This document shows positions 1 to 5,541 of a stretch of DNA of 7,277 bases, in pieces. Position numbers and translations under genes: made by a program. The notes beneath the pieces were generated by a model, which saw only the letters and a program-made list of their open reading frames with translations, had not been told where the DNA came from and did no database searches. The stretch is taken from NCBI GenBank assembly GCA_013152575.1, contig JAADGB010000021.1, positions 1-7,277 on the forward strand, in the 5' to 3' direction. The stretch is from Thermoproteota archaeon (GTDB lineage: Archaea; Thermoproteota; Thermoprotei_A; Sulfolobales; Acidilobaceae). Position 1 is the stretch's first letter. Each line of letters opens with the position of its first letter.

Positions 1-1376
1 TCCTCCCAGTATACCTTACCGAGAGGAGGCTTAACTACGTGGAGAGACTTGCCTCCAGTGTGATAATAAAGAGGGAGCCTGCAGGCAGTTATTGGCAGAA
101 AATAGCTGACCTAATCCTACACCCACTGATAGGGCCTATAGGGAGTCTCGCCGGGCTACTGGCCACGTTCGCCCTAGTATTCTCAGTGAACACTGGCTTC
201 CCTCTAAACATGATACTTAGATTAATGGGTGCCGAGACAGCTGCTCAACTATTAGAGGAGTATAACTTATCAAGCCTCCTAGGGAGAGTCTTCTCTTACC
301 TGTCAAGCCTGGTACATGCACATCTATCCGGTCCACTAGCTGGTCTCATTGGAGACGGTATACTGGGAGGAGTGGGCTTTGTTTTGAGCTTCCTACCACT
401 AGTCATACTAGTCTACTTATCCCTGGGCATACTTGAGGACTCTGGGATGGCCACAAGGATGGCCATAAGTTTCCACCCATTATTCTATAGGTTCGGGCTC
501 TCCGGCAAGAGCGTCTTTCCACTCCTACTAGGCATGGGATGTAATGTACCAGCCGAGTATGCTACGAGGAGCCTGCCTGAAGAGGAAAGGTTTAGAGCAG
601 TATTCGCAGTACCATTCATCCCGTGCCAGGCCAGGCTAGCTGTTATCATAGCGATAACCAGCGTGTTGGTACAGGGTGTTCTAGCACAAACCCTTGCGGT
701 CTCGATAATCTATCTCGAAGCCATGGCAGCAGCGCTGCTAACTAGCTTGATCGCTTCCAGAATAGTACAGCCGAGACTGCTGGGTAAGGAGTCGTTATAC
801 TATCAGGCTAAGCCTGAGTTGATTATGGAACTCCCACCAATCCATAGGCCTCATTGGAAGGTGGTATGGTGGTACGTCCGTGACAACACGTTGCACTTCC
901 TCCGTAAGGCTGGCACAGTAATTTTCCTCCTGGCGATCATAACTTGGGGACTACTATCATACGGACCAGGAGGCTACACCACAAACCCTGCAAACAGCTA
1001 CGGCGCCATTATGGGTGAAGCAATAGGCGAGATAACAAAACTAATCGGTATTGGAGAGGATAAGGATCAGATCCTCGGACTAGCATTACTAGACGGATTG
1101 ATTGCTAAGGAGGGGGTACTCACAGCTATAGCTATAAGCCTAGGATATAGTGAAGAGACGAGCCAGATAGCTATCAGCTCGCTAGGGTTGACTTTTCCGC
1201 AGGCATTGAGCTTTCTGGTTATGATTACATTGTACTTCCCATGCATCGCGACTCTAGCTGCGATGAAGGGGATAATCAAGAGTTGGAAGCTAGTAGCCGC
1301 GTATGCCGTTTACTCGATAGTTATAGCTATTGTCTTTGCAACACTCACATATAAGGTGGTGATACTGTTTGTCTAG
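1..1376 (+). CDS. feoB: Ferrous iron transporter FeoB, C-terminal membrane part (5'-truncated by window edge)
   Basis: This is the polytopic transport domain of FeoB, the GTP-driven Fe2+ importer of the cytoplasmic membrane. Counting residues from the GTG at 39, it shows the family block ILEDSGMATR (131-140), the first gate motif GMGCNVPA (165-172), FIPCQARL (193-200), the segment LLDGLIAKEGV (350-360) and the second gate motif YFPCIATLAAMK (399-410). The gate cysteines are C168, C196 and C402. Many hydrophobic spans surround these motifs. The frame is open without a stop from base 3, and its upstream residues (ERRLNYVERLASSVI) look like the helical linker after the G domain. The gene therefore probably starts outside the window, although a GAGGAGG at 23-29 before the GTG could support an internal start. 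An oddity is Glu173 right after the first gate motif (NVPAEYATR), where FeoB proteins usually carry a hydrophobic residue. The GTPase domain is not visible here. The family call is very secure. Confidence 0.93.
   Translation, partial: LPVYLTERRLNYVERLASSVIIKREPAGSYWQKIADLILHPLIGPIGSLAGLLATFALVFSVNTGFPLNMILRLMGAETAAQLLEEYNLSSLLGRVFSYLSSLVHAHLSGPLAGLIGDGILGGVGFVLSFLPLVILVYLSLGILEDSGMATRMAISFHPLFYRFGLSGKSVFPLLLGMGCNVPAEYATRSLPEEERFRAVFAVPFIPCQARLAVIIAITSVLVQGVLAQTLAVSIIYLEAMAAALLTSLIASRIVQPRLLGKESLYYQAKPELIMELPPIHRPHWKVVWWYVRDNTLHFLRKAGTVIFLLAIITWGLLSYGPGGYTTNPANSYGAIMGEAIGEITKLIGIGEDKDQILGLALLDGLIAKEGVLTAIAISLGYSEETSQIAISSLGLTFPQALSFLVMITLYFPCIATLAAMKGIIKSWKLVAAYAVYSIVIAIVFATLTYKVVILFV
1354..1363 (+). 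promoter_or_regulatory. Ribosome binding site inside feoB for the feoC-like gene
   Basis: The sequence AGGTGGTGAT ends five bases before the TTG at 1369. Its GGTGAT core matches the usual archaeal anti-Shine-Dalgarno complement exactly. This decides the unusual TTG start, and with the 8-base overlap it indicates translational coupling to feoB. Confidence 0.7.
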
Positions 1377-1605
1377 CCTACTACTGAGGTTTATCACGTT
1401 GATGAAGAAAGGATATAGTTTGAATCAGATTTCGAGAGAGCTTAATATCAGCGTGAGTAGAGCTAGGCTCATAGCTGCTACACTCGCGGCTAATGGCTTG
1501 GTGAAGACTATTGATCCCTACTCGTTTAATTGCGATTCATGCTCTACTTGTCCTCTTCGCAGGGTTTGCGGTTTTACTCCAATCCGACCTTCTGAGCAGT
1601 CTTAA
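1369..1605 (+). CDS. FeoC-like winged-helix protein with four-cysteine cluster
   Basis: This 78-residue protein is encoded directly behind feoB and overlaps its end by 8 bases. Residues 5-47 read as a small helix-turn-helix or winged-helix domain (MKKGYSLNQISRELNISVS, then a second helix and NGLVKTI). The tail holds C55, C58, C61 and C67, a CxxCxxCx5C pattern suited to an iron-sulfur cluster or a metal. Bacterial FeoC proteins combine a winged helix with a cysteine cluster and are encoded behind feoB, where they are thought to tune FeoB stability or activity in response to iron or oxygen. That role here is an inference from architecture and position. The TTG start is chosen because of the ribosome binding site inside feoB; an ATG at 1402 would remove the first helix. 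The last ten codons overlap the convergent SCP2-like gene. It could also be a DNA-binding iron-sulfur regulator. Confidence 0.7.
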   Translation: MSSLLLRFITLMKKGYSLNQISRELNISVSRARLIAATLAANGLVKTIDPYSFNCDSCSTCPLRRVCGFTPIRPSEQS

Positions 1606-1993
1606 CCATTTCTAGTGCTGCTATTGGATACCTCATTATAGTCGCATAGTTACCCTTCTCCACGACAAGCTTCCTCCTCATTATTGCAGTCAGCGGGTTT
1701 ATCTTGCCAGTGATTATCTCGAGCCAGTCGTCGAACGAGGCTGTTAGTATGAATGGGGCGTCGGCCTCGCTTGAATCATCGTACCATTCTACTCCCTCAC
1801 ACTTACCATTGTTTAGTTTGAGGATGAAGCCTGGCTTCTTACCGCCAAACTTTTCCTCTAGGTCTTTCGGCAGCTTTGTTACTTTGAAGAGGATTGGCCA
1901 TACCCATCCCTTTCCGCTACGAGCATAGTTTGGATTGTTATTCAACTCCCTACAGTAGGCTTCTGCCCATTCTTTACTAGGAAAACTGGGCAT
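1574..1993 (-). CDS. SCP2-like sterol/lipid-carrier domain protein
   Basis: This 139-residue soluble protein has the features of the SCP2 sterol-carrier fold (COG3255-type in prokaryotes). A stretch of polar beta strands with the GFILKLNNGKC segment (55-64) is followed by the family's best-conserved piece, DDWLEIITGKINPLTAIMRRKL (88-109), and then a strand VVEKGNY and a final helix. No signal peptide or membrane segment is seen. Members bind acyl chains or other hydrophobic ligands in a tunnel; the ligand of the archaeal versions is not established. The ATG is supported by GGTGGATC six bases upstream (1997-2004). The gene lies 55 bases after the alcohol dehydrogenase on the same strand, so co-transcription is possible. 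Its 3' end overlaps the convergent feoC-like gene by 32 bases. The family call is fairly secure; the function is open. Confidence 0.75.
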   Translation of the reverse strand: MPSFPSKEWAEAYCRELNNNPNYARSGKGWVWPILFKVTKLPKDLEEKFGGKKPGFILKLNNGKCEGVEWYDDSSEADAPFILTASFDDWLEIITGKINPLTAIMRRKLVVEKGNYATIMRYPIAALEMVKTAQKVGLE

Positions 1994-2048
1994 AGTGATC
2001 CACCACTTGATTTGATTAGTTTAACTGGTATTTGGGTTTATTGATTGA

Positions 2049-3221
2049 TTAGTATAGTCTATCGAGTAGAGCTTCGAGTTCCTCGAATGTCGGCAGGACG
2101 GTGGCGAAAGCGATTGAGGGATCATGGAATACTTCTTCCAATACTTTCCCTTTCACGTCCTTGTACGCTTCCTGGTCTATTCCATAATCCCTTATTCTAG
2201 AGGGGAACCCGATCTTCTCGTAGAGTGCCCTTATGTGGTCGGCAAGTGATTCCCTCTTGGGCCATCCATGTATATTCTCTAGGATCATCTTTACCCTGTT
2301 GTATTTCTCTTTGAGTGTGGGGTCCTTCGAGTTGAATTCTACAACGTGTGGTGTTACTATTCCAACCATTGTTCCATGGTGTATTTTGAGATTCGCTCCT
2401 AATGGATGTGCGATGGCGTGGATTAAGCCTAGTCCCCCGTTTGTGAATGCTATTCCGGCCATTGTTGCGGCGAGGTGTACCCGGGCCATTGCCTCTAAGT
2501 CGCCTTCAATGGCTTTGGGCAACCGTAGCATAATCTCTTCTATTGTTTTTTCAGCTAATGCATCCGTCATAGGATTGGACTGGTTGGCTGTGAGAGCCTC
2601 TAAAGCATGGCCTAGGGCGTCGAGGCCTGCCCCGATTATCAATCTTCTCGGTGCTCCTCCCGGTAATCGGGGATCTAGGATTGAGATGTAGGGGATTACT
2701 TCGTAACTTGCTACGTCGATCTTTTCCCTCTTCTCGGGGGTCTCTTTTGTCAGTACGATTCCGTAGCTTACATCGCTTCCTGTTCCAGCGGTTGTTGGGA
2801 TCGCTATCAGTAGGGGTTTCTTCATTTCAATACCTAGGGGGTTGAATGGTGCTACATCCTCTATGTTTACGTCTGGTCGAAGTAGCTTGATTAGAGCTGA
2901 TTTGGCCGCGTCTATCACGCTTCCGCCTCCTACAGCGAATATTCCGTCTAGGCTGGTGTCGCCGGGTAGTGTTGAGACTATTTTTTCACCAATGTCGATG
3001 GGAGGTTCTGGTGGAACTTTCTCGTAAGTGTATAGGTGTGCTCCAGCATCCTTGATCGCGTTGATTATATTGTTGAACCATTCAAGCTTGGATAGAGTCT
3101 CATCAGTTACCACGAGTATTGTTTTTAGACCGTATTCGTCTATTATGGACTTGACAATGTCTTCTACGTTCTCGTTCCAGTAGATCTTTCGAGGTAGGAC
3201 TATTATGGGCACTTCATGCAC
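2049..3221 (-). CDS. Iron-containing (group III) alcohol dehydrogenase
   Basis: This 390-residue enzyme of normal family length should interconvert an alcohol and an aldehyde or ketone using NAD(P). The N-terminal half is a dinucleotide-binding domain with the GGGSVIDAAKS motif (98-108) and IPTTAGTGSD (141-150). The C-terminal helical half carries the metal site: D201 and H205 (GLDALGHALEAL), H268 in GLIHAIAHPLG, and H282 in IHHGTM, with the 14-residue spacing between the last two histidines seen in FucO-type enzymes. All four ligands are present, so it should be active with Fe2+ or a similar metal. The start is a GTG (3219-3221); an ATG at 3217 is out of frame. A strong TATA box lies 28 bases upstream, so the leader is very short. 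Its neighbours are an acyl-CoA dehydrogenase upstream and an SCP2-like protein downstream. The substrate cannot be read from the sequence; related folds include glycerol and lactaldehyde dehydrogenases. Confidence 0.9.
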   Translation of the reverse strand: MHEVPIIVLPRKIYWNENVEDIVKSIIDEYGLKTILVVTDETLSKLEWFNNIINAIKDAGAHLYTYEKVPPEPPIDIGEKIVSTLPGDTSLDGIFAVGGGSVIDAAKSALIKLLRPDVNIEDVAPFNPLGIEMKKPLLIAIPTTAGTGSDVSYGIVLTKETPEKREKIDVASYEVIPYISILDPRLPGGAPRRLIIGAGLDALGHALEALTANQSNPMTDALAEKTIEEIMLRLPKAIEGDLEAMARVHLAATMAGIAFTNGGLGLIHAIAHPLGANLKIHHGTMVGIVTPHVVEFNSKDPTLKEKYNRVKMILENIHGWPKRESLADHIRALYEKIGFPSRIRDYGIDQEAYKDVKGKVLEEVFHDPSIAFATVLPTFEELEALLDRLY

Positions 3222-3248
3222 CCATATACTAGTGATTTACTAAATAAT

Positions 3249-3256
3249 AATATAAA
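3249..3256 (-). promoter_or_regulatory. TATA box of the alcohol dehydrogenase gene
   Basis: On the minus strand this reads TTTATATT, a near-perfect archaeal box A, in an AT-rich 65-base spacer. It is centred about 31 bases before the GTG start. Transcription would begin around 3225-3228 and give a leader of only a few bases, as is common in Crenarchaea. It implies that this gene can be expressed separately from the acyl-CoA dehydrogenase. Confidence 0.6.
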
Positions 3257-3286
3257 GAGTGTCCTTCTAGTGGGTTTAAACATGTT

Positions 3287-4447
3287 TCACTGGCGTGGGG
3301 GCCTTACTTTCCCGAGTAGTGCTTTTACTATGACCATTTTCTGGACTTCGTTTGAACCATCGCCTATCTCTATCATCTTTATGTCTCGATAGTATCTTTC
3401 TATTGGGCTCTCCTTGCTGTATCCTATTCCTCCCATAACTTGCATAGCCATCCTTACGAGGTCAACACCCCAGCTTGCGGCAGCCAGTTTTGCCATGCTG
3501 CTCCACATAGGATAGTCTGGCTCGTTGTTATCGACCTTGACTGCTGCCGTGTAGATTAGTTGGCGGGTCGCTTCCAGTAGTAGTTTCATTTGTGCTATCA
3601 TGGATTGTATCATCTGGTGTTCTATGAGTGGCTTGCCCATGGATTCCCTCTGTTTACTATATTGTAGTGCTTCGTCGAATGCAGCCTGCATTATGCCGAG
3701 GCCCGTTGATGCTGTTATTATTCTTCCCTCGTTTAAGGCGTCCATAACGATCTTGAAGCCCTTGTTCACCTCGCCCACTATGTTCTCTTTGGGTACCCTG
3801 CAGTTCTCGAATACTACTTCACTTGTGCCGCTACCACGGTAACCCATCATCTCGAGCTTGGATATCTCCATGCAGTCGGACTTATCGACTACGAATAGGG
3901 AAATCCCCCTATGCCTGTCCTCCACCTTACCAGTCCGGGCGGCCACTAAGAAGAACGATGCATAGGGTGAGTTGGTGATGAATACTTTCCTCCCATTTAT
4001 GATCCACTCGTCTCCCTCGAGCTTTGCAGTCGTAGTGATAGCCGCTGCATCGGTGCCACAGCATGGCTCTGTTAGGGCGAATGCACCTATCTCACCCTGG
4101 GCTAGACGCGTTAAATACTTCTCCTGCAATTCCTGGCTACCATAGTGTACCAGGGGATAGGCGACCATCGTTCCGGAAACCGTGGCCATGATTGAGACTG
4201 CACTCGAGTACCTGGCTAGTTCCTCGACTACGATAGCGCTTTCAAGTGTTGATAGACCTGGACCCCCGTATTCTTCGGGGACCCTCAGCGCGAAGTAGCC
4301 CATATCAGCCACAGCCTTAATAACATCGTCGGGGACCCTGTTTTCCTCATCGATTTTCTTGGCGACGGGTGCCAGGTATTTTTCGCCGAATTCTCTAACA
4401 CTATTCCGGAGGAGTCTAATTTCTTCTGTATCATATACTCCAGTCAT
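3287..4447 (-). CDS. Acyl-CoA dehydrogenase (FAD flavoprotein)
   Basis: This 386-residue protein has the complete acyl-CoA dehydrogenase fold, oxidising an acyl-CoA to the trans-2-enoyl-CoA with FAD and passing electrons to an acceptor such as ETF. An N-terminal helical domain (about 5-120) is followed by the FAD/substrate motif FALTEPCCGTDAA (123-135), the middle beta domain with ITNSPYA (157-163) and GSGTSEVVFE (205-214), and a C-terminal helical domain with RESMGKPLIEHQ (267-278), QVMGGIGYS (336-344) and RYYRDIKMIEIGDGSNEVQ (351-369). At the position of the usual catalytic glutamate (YEGT in medium-chain enzymes) it has Asp363 in IGDG. Glu240 in LNEGR lies next to the position used as base by isovaleryl-CoA dehydrogenases. 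Substrate chain length is therefore not assignable. The ATG start sits about 25 bases from a TATA box, suggesting a leaderless mRNA. No etf genes are in the window. Confidence 0.9.
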   Translation of the reverse strand: MTGVYDTEEIRLLRNSVREFGEKYLAPVAKKIDEENRVPDDVIKAVADMGYFALRVPEEYGGPGLSTLESAIVVEELARYSSAVSIMATVSGTMVAYPLVHYGSQELQEKYLTRLAQGEIGAFALTEPCCGTDAAAITTTAKLEGDEWIINGRKVFITNSPYASFFLVAARTGKVEDRHRGISLFVVDKSDCMEISKLEMMGYRGSGTSEVVFENCRVPKENIVGEVNKGFKIVMDALNEGRIITASTGLGIMQAAFDEALQYSKQRESMGKPLIEHQMIQSMIAQMKLLLEATRQLIYTAAVKVDNNEPDYPMWSSMAKLAAASWGVDLVRMAMQVMGGIGYSKESPIERYYRDIKMIEIGDGSNEVQKMVIVKALLGKVRPPRQ

Positions 4448-4467
4448 GACAGAACCCTCTGCTCTGT

Positions 4468-4477
4468 CTTATAAGGG
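4468..4477 (-). promoter_or_regulatory. Palindromic TATA box of the acyl-CoA dehydrogenase gene
   Basis: The minus strand reads CCCTTATAAG here. The TTATAA centre is about 25 bases from the A of the ATG at 4447, so transcription would start at or within a base or two of the start codon and give a leaderless mRNA. A second candidate, TTTTTATC at about 4491-4498 on the minus strand, would instead leave a leader of some 23 bases without a convincing ribosome binding site. The core is a perfect palindrome, so it could also work rightward. Confidence 0.5.
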
Positions 4478-4525
4478 CATGAAGGTGGCAAGATAAAAAC
4501 TTGAATTAAATGAACGTACTAATAT

Positions 4526-4593
4526 GGGGCTGTGAGGTAGAACCCGGGAACCGAGAGATCTCGGTGACGACTGCTCTAAGAGCGCCGAGCCCC
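4526..4593. other. Self-complementary block in the acd/aIF5A spacer: possible structured RNA, strand unknown
   Basis: A GC-rich island in AT-rich flanks shows nested inverted repeats. GGGGCT (4526-4531) pairs with AGCCCC (4588-4593). ACCGAG (4550-4555) pairs with CTCGGT (4560-4565) around an AGAT loop. GCTC (4573-4576) pairs with GAGC (4580-4583). This would make a closing stem with two hairpins inside. A competing pairing is CTCGGTG (4560-4566) with CGCCGAG (4583-4589). No open reading frame covers it. It lies upstream of the aIF5A TATA box and so is probably not in that mRNA. It matches no tRNA, C/D or H/ACA guide RNA, fluoride riboswitch or SRP RNA pattern that could be recognised. It could be a small RNA gene, a protein-binding site, or a relic. 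Confidence 0.35.
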
Positions 4594-4607
4594 CTTCTCC
4601 GCTATCA

Positions 4608-4618
4608 CTTATAAGGGG
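4608..4618 (+). promoter_or_regulatory. TATA box of the aIF5A gene
   Basis: CTTATAAGGGG lies with its TTATAA centre about 42 bases before the GTG start. Transcription would begin near 4637, leaving a leader of about 15 bases that contains the GGGTGG ribosome binding site at 4641-4646. The first ten bases repeat exactly the decamer at 4468-4477, which probably serves the divergent acyl-CoA dehydrogenase gene. Confidence 0.6.
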
Positions 4619-4652
4619 TCTTCCATGTACTCGCAATTGTGGGTGGATAAGT

Positions 4653-5060
4653 GTGAGCGTAAACTATGCAAGCCTCGGAGAGTTGAAGAAGGGAAGCTAC
4701 ATTGTCATTGACGGAGAGCCTTGCAGAATAGTCGAGATCACGAGGGCAAAGACTGGGAAGCACGGTAGCGCAAAAGCCCACGTTGTAGCCATTAGCGTAT
4801 TCACCGGTCAGAAGAAGACGCTGGTCGCGCCAGTAGACACTAGAGTCCAGGTACCTGTAATCGAGAAGAGGCTTGGCCAGATAATCGCTGATATGGGGGA
4901 CATGATTCAGGTAATGGACATGGAGACCTTCGACACCTTCGAAGTCGAGAAGCCTGAAGAGGAAAACCTCGCCTCGAAATTAGAACCTGGAGTCACCGTT
5001 GAATACTGGCTAATAATGGGTAGGCCAAAGATAATCCGTATCAGGGAGAGGCAAGCCTAG
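4653..5060 (+). CDS. Archaeal translation initiation factor 5A (aIF5A)
   Basis: This 135-residue protein is the archaeal counterpart of eIF5A and bacterial EF-P. It binds the ribosomal E site and helps peptide-bond formation at difficult sequences. The N-terminal SH3-like barrel holds the loop [13 protein letters not shown] (31-43), in which K36 of TGKHG is the lysine converted to hypusine or deoxyhypusine. The C-terminal OB-fold domain begins near [12 protein letters not shown] (68-78) and ends with [11 protein letters not shown]. The length is typical of archaea, and no residue of the modification loop is missing. The GTG start is supported by GGGTGG six bases upstream. The gene has its own promoter and no same-strand neighbour in the window. 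Its stop TAG overlaps the stop of the convergent SPOUT-like gene in a shared CTAG. The modifying enzyme, deoxyhypusine synthase, is not in the window. Confidence 0.96.
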   Translation: MSVNYASLGELKKGSYIVIDGEPCRIVEITRAKTGKHGSAKAHVVAISVFTGQKKTLVAPVDTRVQVPVIEKRLGQIIADMGDMIQVMDMETFDTFEVEKPEEENLASKLEPGVTVEYWLIMGRPKIIRIRERQA

Positions 5061-5473
5061 CATAATCCGCCCCTCTCAATATTATCTAACACTATATTTG
5101 CAATAATAGCAGTCCTCCAAATCTCCCAGCCAGGTACATCGATAACCATCTTTGGATTTAGAGGACATGTGCTCGGAGAGTTTGTGTAGCAAATGGCTAT
5201 TGGTAACGATAAATCGTATAGCCTGGATAAATTTCTTGCTCGACCACCACCATGATGATGTAATAATATAACATTCTTGGCTTCGATTAGATGATCCATT
5301 ACCACCGCGCCTAGAGGTCTTCCCCGGAGTACAGCTTTTACCCATCCTTCACTTGTGTCGGCGTCGGGTCTCAAGTGTCGTAGCCTATCTCCAGGAGCGA
5401 TTATCCACTTGCCCTTCACGTTGACGATTGCCACGGTGTCTTTCCTGATGCCGTTGCTGATTAGAAGTGCCAT
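5057..5473 (-). CDS. Small SPOUT/TrmY-like (DUF358-type) putative RNA methyltransferase; true start probably upstream
   Basis: From the only ATG this is 138 residues. By eye the sequence resembles archaeal TrmY, the N1-methyltransferase for pseudouridine 54 of t[16 protein letters not shown] (1-13) recalls the TrmY helix and strand [22 protein letters not shown] (28-37) recalls its LRYLHPDE segment. The end [20 protein letters not shown] (110-129) could be the knot region that binds S-adenosylmethionine. The similarity is remote, and other SPOUT roles or a non-catalytic protein are possible. The frame continues upstream of the ATG with family-like residues (PLQIREAARFLT) to a stop at 5573-5575, past the SRP54 stop, yet contains no ATG, GTG or TTG. 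An ATT at 5549-5551 has GGAG just upstream. The ATG itself has no clear ribosome binding site. The gene follows SRP54 directly, probably in one transcript, and converges on aIF5A. Confidence 0.5.
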   Translation of the reverse strand: MALLISNGIRKDTVAIVNVKGKWIIAPGDRLRHLRPDADTSEGWVKAVLRGRPLGAVVMDHLIEAKNVILLHHHGGGRARNLSRLYDLSLPIAICYTNSPSTCPLNPKMVIDVPGWEIWRTAIIANIVLDNIERGGLC

Positions 5474-5541
5474 TGTGAGGAATCTGGCTGCTTCTCTTAT
5501 CTGAAGTGGTTCGGGGGCTATGTGTATCCTAGTATATTTCT

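Noticed and set aside
39..41. GTG at 39 as the true start of a separate FeoB membrane subunit
   Set aside because: Although GAGGAGG precedes it, the frame is open to the window edge and the upstream residues look like the normal FeoB linker, so a truncated full-length FeoB is more likely.
2233..2845. Plus-strand open frames of 152 and 64 codons opposite the alcohol dehydrogenase
   Set aside because: They are antisense to a gene with all catalytic motifs, have no ribosome binding site and no recognisable domain.
4526..4593. tRNA (either strand), including a degenerate Leu/Ser-type tRNA on the minus strand, where GGTTCCCGGGTTC looks like a T-arm half
   Set aside because: The second half of the T stem does not pair, there is no anticodon arm, the D-arm loop would be only three bases and the acceptor stem has a mismatch at the seventh pair.
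4526..4600. C/D box or H/ACA guide RNA
   Set aside because: GTGACGA resembles a C' box but no CTGA box D exists in the block. For H/ACA, an ATA follows the minus-strand stem but no upper stem or kink-turn around a pocket can be drawn.
5082..5345. Alternative 87-codon minus-strand frame overlapping the SPOUT-like gene
   Set aside because: It lies in another frame of the same strand, has a low-complexity Ser/Cys-rich product and shows no family resemblance, whereas the 138-codon frame does.
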